64,000 bases of DNA from Pipra filicauda (GCF_003945595.2 NW_024104619.1:398190-462189), one strand, 5' to 3'; shown: positions 38,533 to 51,354, numbered from the stretch's first letter. A program made the numbers and translations. The notes: generated by a model from the letters alone, not told the origin.

Positions 38533-40160
38533 AAGCTATCTTAGTACTTTCTACCATACAGTGTAACTAATTCTGTAAATGTGAGTGAAACAAAATTGAA
38601 AGTAGCATGGCAGACAGATTGATATTACCAGTGGGTCACTGCCATGGAGAGGAAAATCTGAATTGTTCCCTGGTGTAATGCTACTGGAATTGATTTACAC
38701 CGGGGATGCGTTTGGCATGAAGACTTTGAAAGCACATATTCGAAAAGGAAGTTCTATTTGCACTGTGGGGTTTCCATTCTCATTTTATACATTCCTATAA
38801 GTCACTTCAAGTAGCACAGAGAATCCATTTCAAAAAAATAAAGATGTACAAATGTACTTTCAGTTTCTTCCTCGCCAAGCCAAAGAAAAAGCTACATTTC
38901 ACATAAAACAATGGTGACTAGAAGAAAGTTTGGGTTTAGTGAAAAAGACACCTTCTAACCCATTTTCCTGATTAAACAAAGTGAATTAGAGAGTAACGAC
39001 TAAATTGAAATAATAATGTTTGCTTTATTGAATTTTTAAATTATCATAATAAACGTGAAGTTTCTTTGCAAGTTACTAAGTCCTTGTTAGACTCAAAGAG
39101 TGAAGCCATACATAGATCACTAGAAATTAGAAGAACATTAAATACATTTTCTTTAAAGCAAGAATGTACATCCTGCAGTTTTCAGAAATAACATGATGAA
39201 TAATCTTTTAGAAGAAACTTACTTTACATTCAAATGTTTTATAATTTTCAGCTCTTTGTGTGATAGATTTCTAAAATCATATCTGTTTGTATCCTTTATC
39301 AACTCCATATTTTTACTGTGTTCTTTAACCCATTACTTTTTTTTCTATAAGACACATTTTTTTTTTTTTTAGAAGAGCACCATAATATGTCAATTTGGCA
39401 TTGCAGTTTCTTTGTTTTAAGGGATTTGTTTATTTTTCCTAAATAAAATTCTATTTTTTTCATCTTCTTGGATAAATTTTTTCGACATTTTACATATGAG
39501 CAGGTCTCGGTAGGACATGTAGGAGAAAAAAAATCCTTTTTCCTTTTCCCAATAAAAAAACCTGCAGTACAGTTGTATAAACCAAAGAAACTTTTAAAAA
39601 GTTGTTTAGCTGTCTGATCATTTTTTAATTTTTTTTGTGGATACTGTATCAATCAAAACATTTAGTTGTAACTCAGAATTAAGATAGTCATGATCCCTGG
39701 TAGAAAAGTCATGAAAGCCTAGTAGGAACTTTAAATTAGAAGCAGGAGAGAAAAAAGAAAATATAATTTTTGGTATTGAAAGGATTAGAATCCTCAGGAA
39801 ACACATGAGTCAAATACATTTCAAATTGTTTAAAAATATTATTGATTCAATCTCATCAAGATGAGACTTTATATTTTGGCTGCAAATCTGCACTACAGAT
39901 TAAGAATCAGATAAATGGTATGTCTAAAGCAACAGTTTGGAGAAGATTTGTTATTCTACAAGCTTTACTTCATACAGCACTTGGCAAAAATCCTCCTGAA
40001 AAATAATCAAAATTGTTTCCTCAATCACAGTAGAATTTTACCTTAATTGATGTTTCTCTATTAATAATAATAATAAACTGATTTAAAAGAGTAAGGAAAT
40101 CTTCTGTTTGATCCTAACACTTTTAAAAAAACACTGTCAAATATATTTTCCTCTCTCTGT

Positions 40161-40580
40161 CATGGTAAAGTATCTTTCAGAAGTTCTTGTCAGACTCCAG
40201 CAGATTTTATTCAGAGCCCAAATTTAACGATGCTGGAGGAGCACAGTTAAGGCAGCTGCTTATTTACATAACAGCTCCTCTGCTGGAGTCTCCTTCTCTG
40301 ATCCCAGCACTACCTCCCACACCACAAGACAGGCAGCCTTGGAGGAGAGTGGATGTTGTTTGCAGAGCTCCTCACTAACTATAAAATATAGATAATATCT
40401 GCTCTAGTCAAATTTGCCTGCAAGAAACATTTCTCTCTCCTGTGGAACATCTCAACTGCTGCCTCTTCCTTTTCAGCAGCCACAGCTGGCGTCTGGCACG
40501 ATGAGAAGCACAAGCTCACTGACCATGTGAACTCCCTCTGCCAGTAGGTCAGAGACCTACTGGCAGAGTTTGGCACAAAC
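40161..40580. other. Higher-complexity block with exon-like segment and hairpin
   Basis: This block is richer in G+C and of higher complexity than its flanks and shows no known transposon. It holds a polypyrimidine tract plus AG (GCCTCTTCCTTTTCAG, ending 40,476), followed by a short open frame (…WHDEKHKLTDHVNSLCQ) that stops at TAG inside the hairpin at 40,536-40,568. It could be a decayed or terminal exon, an unrecognised small transposon, or conserved regulatory DNA. No upstream or downstream exon was found. Confidence 0.3.
40536..40568. repeat. Perfect 15-bp-arm hairpin, 3-base loop
   Basis: CTCTGCCAGTAGGTC, then AGA, then GACCTACTGGCAGAG. The arms pair without mismatch. Beyond them the outer bases GTG and CAC pair again across an internal loop, so the stem may extend to about 24 bp. 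Either strand transcript would fold tightly. A palindrome of this length is not expected by chance in 64 kb. Confidence 0.9.
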
Positions 40581-42559
40581 CCTGGTATAAAACAAACCCA
40601 TTATTTTGAGCTACTGCTGCATAGCTCTATTTGTCTTTATTGAAATATACCAAAATGAAGACTACGTTCTCCCTCAGATTGCATATTCACAAATTATCCC
40701 AAGTCCAATTTTGCTGGAGAAATGAGCCTTTTCAACAATAGTATTATTTAAGTCTGCTAAAACTATTTTTCTCTAAATATAGAAAGGACCAACTAGTCTT
40801 AGCAAGCAACTTTTCTAAGGTCTCTCAGTTACATTAAAGCAAAATTAAAAGTATGATATGCTCTTGCTCAGTCTCAAAAGTTGACTGAATACCTAGCTTT
40901 GAAGGGCATGTTTCTTAATCTAAGCTAATAACAAACGAGATAAGTTCTTTCCTTTAAACAATTCTGCTGAATTAAAAAGAAAACAGAAACATTGTTGCTA
41001 GAAAAGGGGTTTATTTTTTTTGACTTTTGAAAAATTTCTCTGAAATGGTTTTCAAACATTGCTACTGTCTTAATAGTAATGAATCACAGTTTAGTCAAGG
41101 GAGGAAGTCAGTGATAGGAAAGAGAGGACTCAGTTCACACTTTAAATGGTTTATACTGTTTCTTCCAACTTCAGGGAGCAAAAGGAGTTGGCAGAGTTTT
41201 ATTCTGTTTTCTACCACCCACCAGACCCCCTATAGAGGGAGGGTTTATATCTGCAATGATCAGCACAAGGAAGGAGCAGTACTTGCATTCGCCTGCCAAC
41301 AACACTTATTTTCTCAGCTGGCTGTAGACCGCAAAGATCAGCTACGGCCCTCAGGTGCCTCCACTGCTTAGGAAAGAAAGAAAACACTGTTACTCATGAC
41401 AGACTTAGGCTGGAATTGACTCTGTGTTGAAACTTGAATTTTAAGAGAAATGGTGGGAATTATGAGAGGGCCACTTCAGATTTTCAAAAGGTAACCTTTT
41501 AATTACAGAACAGGCACGTAGTAGTGCAGGTAATGCACTGCCAAGAAACTTTGCTTTTATGGAATGATAATTTAAAGAGAAAGATTTTAAAAAACTGAGT
41601 AGACTTAGATGAAGTATTTGATAATTAATTGATGAAAATAAAGAATATCAATAGATATTCTATCAATAGATACCCTGCCAGAATATGAAAAGCACCAAAA
41701 ACTGTGATCATCTTGTCAGACAAACATCTTGATGGACTTTTTCAGAAACCCCTAATGCTCCTAACTTTATAGACATCTATCACCATTCAGAAAGGCTGTA
41801 ATATATACCCCATTGTGATTTTCAATAAAGTCCTCTTTTTGTGTCCATTAAGGCCCTGAAATCCAATACCAAAGACCTGTAAGAAAAGCAATAGGGCTTG
41901 TCACAATCAGAGGGTTAGCTTCAGAAAAATAACCTATTTCAGAAAGAATGTGAGAAGGAGAACAAATAGCCATCTTGATATTGTTTCAAGTATACTTCAC
42001 AAATTAAGACAAACTTGAGTAGACCCTATAAGGTCAGTAAAGACAGATAAATGAGGTAAGCCTTTACAGAGATAAGCTTATTGCCATTCCAACCACCATG
42101 TAGAGCAGACATTATGACTTCATAAAGTACAAAATGTATTGGACCTACCATAAAAAGAATATTCAATCCTGAGCAGACTGAACTTTCTGAATTAATTCTC
42201 CTCTCTAAAGTATGTTTTACCAGGTTACCAGTTTGAAAGTCCTCAGTTCAGGTGTTTTCTCTCAGTATAAACAGGAGAGAGACCACACCACAGTCACTAG
42301 AGGAAAGGGACTGCTTTTAGTTGTCCTATCTCTAAATGGACCCTGAGCCAAAGTCCCAAACAGAAATATTCCCCAGAAGGTCCTTATAATACTTGAGAAT
42401 CTTATTTTGTGTCTAACATAGATGTGAGAACACTACTATCAGACTTTTTTATGCATTTCCTGTGACTATGGGAGTCGCTTCTGAAATGTCTGCAAGCTTT
42501 CTTTAAAAGGTCTTGGCTGATTAATTATCTAAGCAATAATTCTCTTACTCCTTACTGTT
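40581..42559. other. A+T-rich non-coding stretch
   Basis: No gene recognised. An open frame of 114 codons at 41,027-41,371 lacks any family signature. At 41,643-41,672 a small mixed repeat occurs: GAATATC-AATA-GATATTC inverted, overlapping two copies of TATCAATAGATA 15 bp apart. Confidence 0.55.
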
Positions 42560-42990
42560 CCTGTCATGGAGCAACAAGAGCAGGACTTTTTCCTAAGGGA
42601 CAGGAGACAGGAGCCGAGCAGTCAGAAGGGGCAGGGACCAGGCCATGTCCTGCAGAACTGGAGAGCAGGACATACCCACAGATGGTAGCCAGGGACATCC
42701 AAGAATCCAGATCCAATGGTGATGAGACAGATCAAGTGATCCAGTGATCTCTGGGGGTGTCCAAAGCGACTAAGCAGGGCTGAAGTAAAGCCAGGTTGCA
42801 GATCAAGGGGCTCCCTGACATCCTGTGATTGAGATGAGCATCCACTGACCTCCAACGTAGCTCAGACAGGAACTGATGCCACTGAACCGAGCCTAAATAC
42901 CCTCCTTGTCAATGGATCAACCTGGATGCCCCAGGGGAGGCTGGTTAGGGTCATTAAAGCTTGCTAGTTCACTTAAGGACCTGAAAACTG
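42560..42990. repeat. Moderately G+C-rich block, possible old LTR
   Basis: A sharp compositional island in A+T-rich DNA. The plus strand contains GAGCCTAAATACCCTCC (TATA-like CTAAATA) and, about 70 bp later, GGTCATTAAAGC (ATTAAA-like), which is a promoter-then-polyadenylation spacing seen in some avian LTRs. The upstream part is purine-rich (GGGACAGGAGACAGGAGCC). No terminal TG...CA pair or target duplication could be fixed, and the family is not recognised. The minus-strand 77-codon frame inside is not convincing. Confidence 0.3.
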
Positions 42991-45900
42991 TGTTCTTCCT
43001 TTACCACTTCATTTCTTAATTTTGCTACTCCAAACAAATTATTTGAATATTCTTGGATGTAACCTTTGTTATGTAGATACTTGTATAGATTCAACATATG
43101 ACTGGATTTCCCATCAAAGGGAGATCTTTGAAGAACCAACATGTTTCAGCTTCTGAGGTCTTAAAAAAAAATAGTTCACAATATGAGATCCATGTAGCAT
43201 ATGGCTTTCTAAAGTGGGAGATAAATCCAAATAAATTTTATATCCCTCAGTGTTTTAACCAATGAGACCATAAAATGCAAATTGAAATCCACTTTTATGT
43301 TATTGGCTAATTTTTACCCTTCCATGAATTTCATACATCAGTCAAAAGGACTATCTGTAAGTGCCTTAACACCGGATAGGTTTTGAGGCACTTTAAGAGA
43401 CTTTGTAGTCTTACTTTTTCATGCACGTTTTCTATTACTGCAATTCAAAATTATATAAAACCAATCAGGGCCTTTTAATAATATCATATTTAATTTCCTT
43501 TAATTACACTTGTGCAATCATTGCTAAATTTAGTTCATGAATGTAAGTAAAGTGAAATGTAATATCAGTCTTACAGTCTCAGTCATTACATACATAGATG
43601 GATGTGTAGTCACTAGAAATGATTGAAAACATGCTCAGGATAGAAGGATTTTATTTCAGTTCTCCTTGAACTTCATTGCAACAAACCAAACAGAATGTCT
43701 TGAGTAAATAGCTCTGTCATCTTCACCTATTTTGTGATCTATTTCAAGATGAAAAGGCTTAAAACTGACAGACTTTTATTGCATTTTGGTTATGAATGTG
43801 AATCTATATAAACACACTCATCCACTCGCACAAACACGCATACATATACACTCTGAAAGGATCAATTTTAGCCCCAAATTTACTTTTACAAGGTCTTTTT
43901 TCTTAACCATCTTACCTTTCCACCACTGAAGTTCTGCACTATACAGGAGATCCTTTGTGCCTGTTTTATTCATGTGGATATTTTTATGCAGTTCATACAA
44001 CTACTTTTATGAGTATGGTGCAGATTACACTTTTATGCTTCTGTAAAGCTCTGACGTGCAAAGAATAAGCTGCATGATGTTTCTGATGTCCAACCATAAA
44101 TCTCCACAGGTTGCTTTAGGAATTCTGTCTAAAAAAATTATGTGATGGATGGAACCCATAGTAATGTGTGGAGCTCTATCTCTCTTAGTGTAAGTAAAGA
44201 ATTGAGTATTTGTTTTCCTTCTTAAATGCCTAAATACTATCCACATAGTATCTGGAATTTATATGCTTTTTCTCTCAGTATTATTCAAACATTTTGATAT
44301 ATAGTGCTTTAATATAAAAGACAGTAGAAATGCAATACAATGCAAAACACATGAACTAAGTCACAATTTAGATACTCATAAATGCAAATCTATTGAATTT
44401 GTTAACTAAATTACACAGAAAATTCATTACTACAGCATGGGATGTCTTAATTAGATTTAGCAATTTTCAGGATGGGTATTTCTTACCTCTAAGAGGACTA
44501 AATTGACTCTAAGGTTGTGAGACTGTACTATTCTCTGCACAGTATGAGACAGAGAACTAAAATTCTCTTAACCTTCTGGAGTAAGCAGTGATTAAGAGCA
44601 TTTTAGTTCCTAGTGCCTTTTATATCTTAAAGACCAAGAGCATTTTCTACTTATTGTAACATCATTGCTTTGATATTTGGGCTCTCCAAAATGGAAGTGC
44701 CTACGAACACTCATGACTTGCTAATGTCAGGTTTTTTACCAGCTGGAAACCATGAGAAATTTTTGCAAGATTTAACTGCAATTTGGAACTTATTAACCAT
44801 AAGTTAAATAGAAATTTGTCTAGACCCTGTTTATTTCATTTGTAGTATGAGACACCAATTCACTGATATACAGGGTTCCTGAAGATGTATTTCTTGGGAG
44901 TCCTGTTAAGGCCCATTGCCTTTGAAAAGCAGACATTGGATGCAGAAAGCAAAAAGACAGAATTACTGGAAGCTTAGAAGGTCTTCGTGAACTTAGTGAG
45001 CACCTAATAGGCATATAGACAATAAACTTAATAGTGTCACAGAAACAGTTATCTGTCAGATTTCTGAAAGATAAGAACATCTGAAAACCAAATGGATTAT
45101 TAAATTATTTAAAGTTTAACTACTATATAATAAAAAAATTTGCTGGGTTTGATTATATAATCACTTAAGTCTTGATTAGATTTTTTTTAATAGATGTACT
45201 ATATTAATCAGAATGACACTGTTTAGAAAAGAATTAGAGTTTTTTGATGTTACAAATTACATATACGTCATAATTCAATATGCATAAGGATCCTCACTGT
45301 ACACTAAAACTCTTGAAAACAAGGGATTACAAGATTAATAATTTTAAGAGTTTATAGAAGAAATTTGAGGGAACTAATATAAAATTAATGATTCATTTAA
45401 CAGAATAAGAGAAAGGAATTTTGGTGGGTATGTGACTTTGTACAAGTCTATCCCATTAGGACAGTGATAGCCCTAAAAACTTCAGTTTAACATTAATTTT
45501 GTCAGCCTGATTGGTTATTTGGAGAAACACAATATACACAAATTACAGCTATGAGTACCACAATATAAAGAAATGTCCATTGCCCTGGATTATTGTGTAA
45601 ATTTTTTGCTGTTCTTTCGCAGCTATTCTCCTATTGCAGGAAGATCTCTCCTTGCAGCTTTCATAATACTAACTGTATTTGGAGACTGCTGTTTTCTGTC
45701 TAGCAAGAAAAAGATTACCTGTGGGTACAGCGAGTGAGAGTTTCTTGTAAGAACACACTCAGGCTTTTATTCTTGCCCATAAACTTCTCAGCAAGTGGAT
45801 CCTTCCTTTGACAGGTTTATTTAAGCTTTTTTATAGCTCCTAAACCAATCAATCAAAGATGCCTTTTGTTGTCCTTTGGAATGGAAAATTGGATATATAA

Positions 45901-46409
45901 CCACCTATTAACCTTTACAAACTTAAGAAAGGTTGTGGTTATTGTTGCTTATTTTTCTGTTGTTTCACAAAGTGTGTTGAAAGTTCTCAGAGGAGTAGGT
46001 TCTGAATCTATTGTCCTTCCACTGAAATCTGAAAGATTTGCCTACTTATTGGATTTGCCTATTTATTGGAAAATAAAAATGTCATAAAGTTTCATAGGAG
46101 ATGAGCCTGCTGCCAGTCTTACTAGATGTAAAACCAAACCCCTGATCTTCATCTTGAAGAATTTATTGAAAGTAACCAGTTTTAGACAACCATAGGTTCA
46201 AAGGAATTACTACACTGATTAGTGGTACTAGAACTATTGGTAGAAAGACAATTTTTAAGAGTAAGTGCTAACACTAATCTTGTTCATTTGCCCTTGGTGC
46301 AGTCACTGCTGGCTGACCTATTTCACTGATGAGATTCATGGCATATTCAAGATTGCTCTGTCTTTTTGAATCTTTGAATACGATGTTTGGTATCATGAAT
46401 GTTATCACA
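42991..46409. other. A+T-rich non-coding stretch
   Basis: No gene or known mobile element. A CA-like patch is present at about 43,811-43,850. A nearly exact 17-bp tandem duplication (GATTTGCCTACTTATTG / GATTTGCCTATTTATTG) lies at 46,035-46,068. Confidence 0.6.
46035..46068 (+). repeat. 17-bp tandem duplication
   Basis: Two adjacent 17-base copies differing at one position. A recent local slippage or duplication event. Confidence 0.85.
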
Positions 46410-46878
46410 GGAAGGACATCAATCTGCTGGAGCAAGTCCACAGGAAGGCTACCAAGTTTATTAGAGAGCAGGAACACCTCTCCTGTGAGGAAGGCTGAGA
46501 GAATTGGGATTGCTCAGCCTGGAAAAGAGAACGCTTTGACCTAAGTGTGGTGTCCAGTACCTGAAGGGAACCTACAGGAAAGATAGAGAGGGACTATTTA
46601 CAAGAACCTAGAATGACAGGACAGGGGAGAATGGCTTCAAACTGAGAGTAGGTTTAGATTAGACATTAAGAAGAAATTCTTGGCTGTGAGGGTGGTGAGA
46701 CCCTGGCACAGGTTTCCCAGAGAAGCTGTGGATATCCCATCCCTGGAAGTGTTCAAGGTCAGGTTGGAGCTCTGAGCAACCTGGTCTAGTGGAAGGTGTC
46801 CGTGCCCATGGCAGGAGGGTTGGAACGCGATGAACTTTAAGCTCCCTTCCAAATCAAACCATTCTATGATTCTGTGAT
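46410..46878 (+). mobile_element. CR1 LINE 3' end with ORF2 terminus, plus strand
   Basis: The longest clear plus-strand CR1 here. The first part still reads as the C-terminal end of CR1 ORF2 (DINLLEQVHRKATKFIREQE..., from about 46,414), then meets a stop and frameshift. The 3' UTR follows with GGGGAGAATGGCTTCAAACTG, AAGAAATTCTTGGCTGTGAG, TGGAAGTGTTCAAGGTCAGG and CAACCTGGTCTAGTGG, and the tail AAACCATTCTATGATTCTG. About 470 bp remain of an element that is normally around 4.5 kb, so it is dead on arrival and cannot encode reverse transcriptase. Confidence 0.95.
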
Positions 46879-46948
46879 ATATCAAAAAAAGCAATGTAGA
46901 AACTCAGACTTGTAAAATAGAAATGAGACTTCCACGTGAAATTTGTGA

Positions 46949-46983
46949 AAAACCAAAACCAAAACCAAAACAAATAAAAAAAA
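46949..46983 (+). repeat. (CAAAAC)n-like A-rich low-complexity tract
   Basis: AACCAAAACCAAAACCAAAAC followed by A-rich DNA, about 70 bp after the CR1 tail. A simple repeat, with no other signal. Confidence 0.8.
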
Positions 46984-49900
46984 GAGCTAAAAGACAAAAA
47001 TAGAAAAGAGGCCAAGGTGAAAATAAATAAAAGCATTTTGTAATGAAAATTCAAAAGCTTCAGTTTTGATGAGGAAAACAAACAATGTTGTAAAAACTGA
47101 CAGCAAATCCAGGGGTATTAGGTATGAACAGATGATGCTTCCTATTTCTTGTATGCCTGTACAAAAGGGGAAAATAAATAAAAGAATTTTATAATATCCA
47201 AATTCTTATCAGTAAAGCATAAACTATGATAAAATTTTTAGAAAGGGTCAATAAGAAGAAAATTAACTGTCTGTTCTGAAACATTTAGAGTGGAAAATAC
47301 AACAGGAGATGGTCCAAGAGCCAATTACTAATGAGCAAGCAGAGAAAGATAACTGTACTGTAAATCTCCATTGAATGACTGAGGTCCACTTACAGAAAAA
47401 ATTTAGCCAGAAAAAAAATCACTGTTTTCTACAGATATTTTACCCTTTCAGAATATTTTCAGGTGTGTGTGTATAGAAATCTGTCTATGTACAAATATAT
47501 GTTCAGGACAGACTATAGATTAGCTACAGAAATTTGGACTTAGAGTATGTAAGAGAATAAAGGTATCTTCATTTTTAGAGTAGAAATAAACTCACATAAT
47601 CCTATGAATATTGTTTCCATCTGCAGAATTACTGGTCTTGGTCAAATAAGCAAAGTGCAATGAACTGCTGATTTGTGAGAGAACGTCCCAGCATCTTCCC
47701 CTAAGTTTTTGTAAAGCTTCGTATCTTGGATAGCAAAAATATTTCCAGTTTCTGCTTCCTAATTTCCACCATTTTTTTATTAATTTGGTATATCAAAGAG
47801 TTTTACAGAAGCTGTCATGCATTTGATTGTGACTTACTGCAAGCCTATGTTTCAGTATCATCACCCTATCAGTTTTGTTCATTTCTTGTTCTAAATAATT
47901 TTAGACCATTACATGGAAAACTCTTTACAGTTGGAATAGGTTAATAATTATGACCTACATTTTCTGACCTTATTCATAGTTATGATGACCTATTTTTTTA
48001 ATAAAATGCTGTTTAGAAGTGCAGCTAGCCTACTTGTATTTTGAGGACATATTTTTAAGTGATGTCAAATACTTTCTATGGCTTGCAACTTTGTGGAAAC
48101 AAAGGGTATATGGTATCTTTTAGGAGTTAGTCCCTAATAATGTAAATGTGTTGCTGTGTTTTGTAAATGTGTGTGTGTAGTCCATAAAAAACTAGTGTAA
48201 AAAAACCCCCCTGTTTCTACTGTCCCTCAAAGCTGTCATTTAGAAGTTACTCATTGTCAAACAGATTTTGTCCTCTTGAACTCAGAAAGAAGAGATCATT
48301 CCACATACTTTTGAAAAGTCCTATAATTATTTTCATATTATTTATATATTATAACCATCATAACACTCTCAAATTGATCAGCTGCCAGGTTGTTTTCATC
48401 CTTGATTTTTTAGATTGCTAACTGTTATGATATTCTGAGGATTTCTGTTTTGTTCTGGTTTATAAAAAGAAACATGCTTTGCCTGGGCTGCATTAAAATT
48501 ACCTTTTGTGTTGTGCCACATTTTTAACAGGAATGGAAATCAGATAAGATGATATTTACTAAAGCTGACATAAAAGTTGTTTTATTAATAATTGCATTTT
48601 TTAATAACAAGAAACAACAACAAAAAATCAATTCTGATTTACCATCTTCTTTGCACCTTGAGGAAATCAAAGTCATTATCCAGTACGAGAAGGATTCAGA
48701 ACCCTTGGTCATGTGCAGAAGACACAACACAGAACAACAGCATGGAGACTTTCTTGCAGACACATTGAAATAGGAAATGTTAACATTAGAAAAAATGTAT
48801 CCCATGCAAAACTTCTTTTTATATTGAGCTCTTGAATAACACCAAAAACCTGATCTGTTGTGTTTAGTTGAATGTACCTGACATGGTCATTTTTCTCGCA
48901 GAGGTAAATGGGCAATAATGAATTCGGCTCTTTTACTACAGAATATGTTGTTCCTGGCTGATCTCTGTCACGAAAGCAGAAATGCAGAAGGTGCCTATGT
49001 CCTCAGAGGATACTAAAAATTGCTATGGAAATGTTGAACTGGTTTTGATGTCTGACTGTGGAAGATGAGAAGCATACCACAGGTGAACTGACTGCTCCTG
49101 TCATGAACATTTCCATGTTTATTTTTTCTTTGCCCTTAATTTCTTTTTAGGATCTTACAAAACAATTGCAGGGAAGAATAGGTTATCTTAGATAGAAAAG
49201 GTGACTATGTTTCTATTAAGAACAACAATTGAAAAAACCACCAAATTTTCCCAAAACTTTCTATATTTGTTTGCATTGCTACTGCTCTTCTGCCTACAGG
49301 CAATTGAAACTAAGACTTCCACTGTGGACTGAGAATTTAAGTACAAACTAGAAACATAAAGAGGAGACCCACTTGTAATGGATTAGCATATTATAAGGAA
49401 AAAATATGGAAAAAGAAAGGTCTTAAAAATAAGCATCTATAAAAATCCCTGAGCTGTTGTATGAAAACTGATAAAAGATACAGATATTATTTTATTAAGC
49501 GTAGACAACAAAAAGTAATAAATCACAAAAATAACACTGAGCAATGATCAAAATGCAGCTAAACTACAGGAAGAAACTAGTGCTACCAGGAGTGTTTTCA
49601 CTGGGTGTTGTTGGATGCATGCCTATTGAGACAAAAAAATGTATTTTATTTAAAAGAGAGGACATTAAATAGCATAAGAATAGTACCATTTATGAGAAGA
49701 TAGGCTAAATAAGAAATGCTAAACTTGGTGAAAATAACATGGTCAGAGGCAACCTTATTCCATCTATTCATCTGCTCTTTGTGATTCTATACTCTTTTAA
49801 CACAGGTTAAAAGAGGTTAACACAGGTATAACACAGATTATACTCTCCAGTATAGAGACAGGTAATAGAGACCACAGGTGCAACTGGGTAAAGCATATGA

Positions 49901-51060
49901 CTCATCTGAGCCAAACATAGATCTCCTAAATAACTGCAGCCACTAGCTGAGAGAAGCACCATGAATATTTGGAAAAGGGAAATAGCTATGGGACTGACAG
50001 TATGTAGAAAGACATGTCCAGGAAAAATATATTTGAGGAAGATATTTGTGAGGAGAGGAAAGTCTGTAAGGCTTGACAGAGATGGGAACTTTGGGGGATT
50101 TTTTGATGGTAGGCTGATACAGCTCAACCAGTTTCTGTCATCAATTTGTTTCTTGCCAAACACTAAGCTGTGAACAGAAATGAAAGAAAAACTTCTTTCC
50201 TCTTTCCCAAACTGTACAGTGGTACCAAGCACCACACCTTCTGTGAAAATTATGTATCAGTCAGGATGACAGGAGTTGTGATCATAGCTTAAAAGGGCTG
50301 TGGTCTGTCATGAGTGATTTTATTTTCCTATGTCTATTATGGTCTTCAAATGCTCTTATTTTTCAAATGTTTACTGAAACTCTCCATTAAATTCACAACT
50401 AAATGACTAGCTGACAGAATATAACTTTGTCACTTCATTCCCATTTAAAGTCACATTTTATATTTTTGATTTTTATCCATAAGCTGTGCCTCTCCAGTCC
50501 TCTATTGCTGCTCTCAGAACTTCGCTTAGTACGTTCATCTTTTACTTCTCAGCAATGATCATACACATGGATGTTGAGGTTTATCACAGCCATTTAAAAA
50601 AAACACTCTCTCATTTCAGTGTGCACAGTACCTAGAAAAGAAAATCACAGAAAATCACAGAAAAGCTGGTCTTATCTCCAGCCTCTCTCTTTTACACTTA
50701 TTTGCTATATTGCTTTTCAAATGTTACCTGTTGTTAACTACAAGTAATTTTTGCTCCTTTAATTTGAGTTTTCATTGAATACTGGCAAGACACTCAAAAA
50801 AAGGAGTTGTTGTTTAATTATATTTCTAATTAAGTTAGAAATTAATTTGCAATTTTGAAATTGACTTTGCAAGCCTTAAAAAAAACCAAACAAAAAACCC
50901 AAAAAAATCCTTCCCTAAAAAACACCCCTCCCAAACTCATAGCAAATTAATAAAACTCTGAGCCTGAAAAATTCTTTTGATTTTTTTATTGGTTTACACA
51001 AAGTACAAGCAGTAGTATATAGTTGAAAACACAAATTCATACCTGGAGAGAGAAATCCAC
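46984..51060. other. A+T-rich non-coding stretch
   Basis: No gene or recognised mobile element. A 142-codon minus-strand open frame at 49,807-50,235 is the longest here. It is L-, S- and F-rich, has no motif I know, no splice context, and is overlapped by plus-strand frames. Three AACACAG words occur between about 49,798 and 49,836. Confidence 0.55.
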
Positions 51061-51076
51061 AAAACCACAACAACCT

Positions 51077-51139
51077 CATAAACACTTGAAGTGTTTACAA
51101 ACATAACTTAAGTGTTCAGAAATACTTAAAGTGTTTATG
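51077..51139 (+). promoter_or_regulatory. Cluster of three ACTT(N)AAGTGTT motifs
   Basis: AAGTGTTTA (51,089-51,097), AAGTGTTCA (51,110-51,118) and AAGTGTTTA (51,129-51,137), each preceded by ACTT so that each half-site is nearly palindromic. Spacing is 21 and 20 bp, about two helical turns. The outer edges also form an 11-bp inverted repeat, CATAAACACTT and AAGTGTTTATG. TNAAGTG is the core recognised by NK2-class homeodomain proteins, so a regulatory array is possible. It may equally be a decayed tandem repeat. Confidence 0.35.
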
Positions 51140-51289
51140 TGCTTCCTTTTCTCCTTTTGCTTGGGAATATCCTAAGGAATCAACCTTACCTTCCATTGCA
51201 GAAGCCAATGCCATTTTGAACAAAATTGGATTACAATGGACACTCATAATAAGAACTTTTCTTTCAATCACACTGGAAAAAAACACAAC

Positions 51290-51354
51290 AGGGTGGTGAG
51301 AATAGATGATCTTTAAAGGTCACTTCCAACTCAAACCTCTCTATGATTCTGTGC
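51290..51354 (+). mobile_element. CR1 LINE tail fragment, plus strand
   Basis: GGGTGGTGAGAATAGATGAT, CTTTAAAGGTCACTTCCAAC and TCTCTATGATTCTGTGC are the final 65 bp of a CR1 3' UTR. It ends 36 bp before the LTR at 51,391. Confidence 0.88.

Larger units (their letters stand above)
31559..40160. other. A+T-rich non-coding stretch
   Basis: No gene, RNA gene or mobile element recognised over about 8.6 kb. Small structures only: an 8-bp-arm inverted repeat at 36,230-36,249, a 14-base G run at 38,519-38,532, and T-rich tracts near 39,337-39,372. A 117-codon minus-strand open frame at 39,299-39,652 is K- and S-rich and comes from T-rich DNA. About 38,590-38,850 is slightly more complex in composition, but no function can be assigned. 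Confidence 0.55.

Noticed and set aside
49807..50235. 142-codon minus-strand open frame
   Set aside because: Biased to L, S and F, no motif, no splice or promoter context, overlapped by a frame on the other strand. Compatible with chance in A+T-rich DNA.
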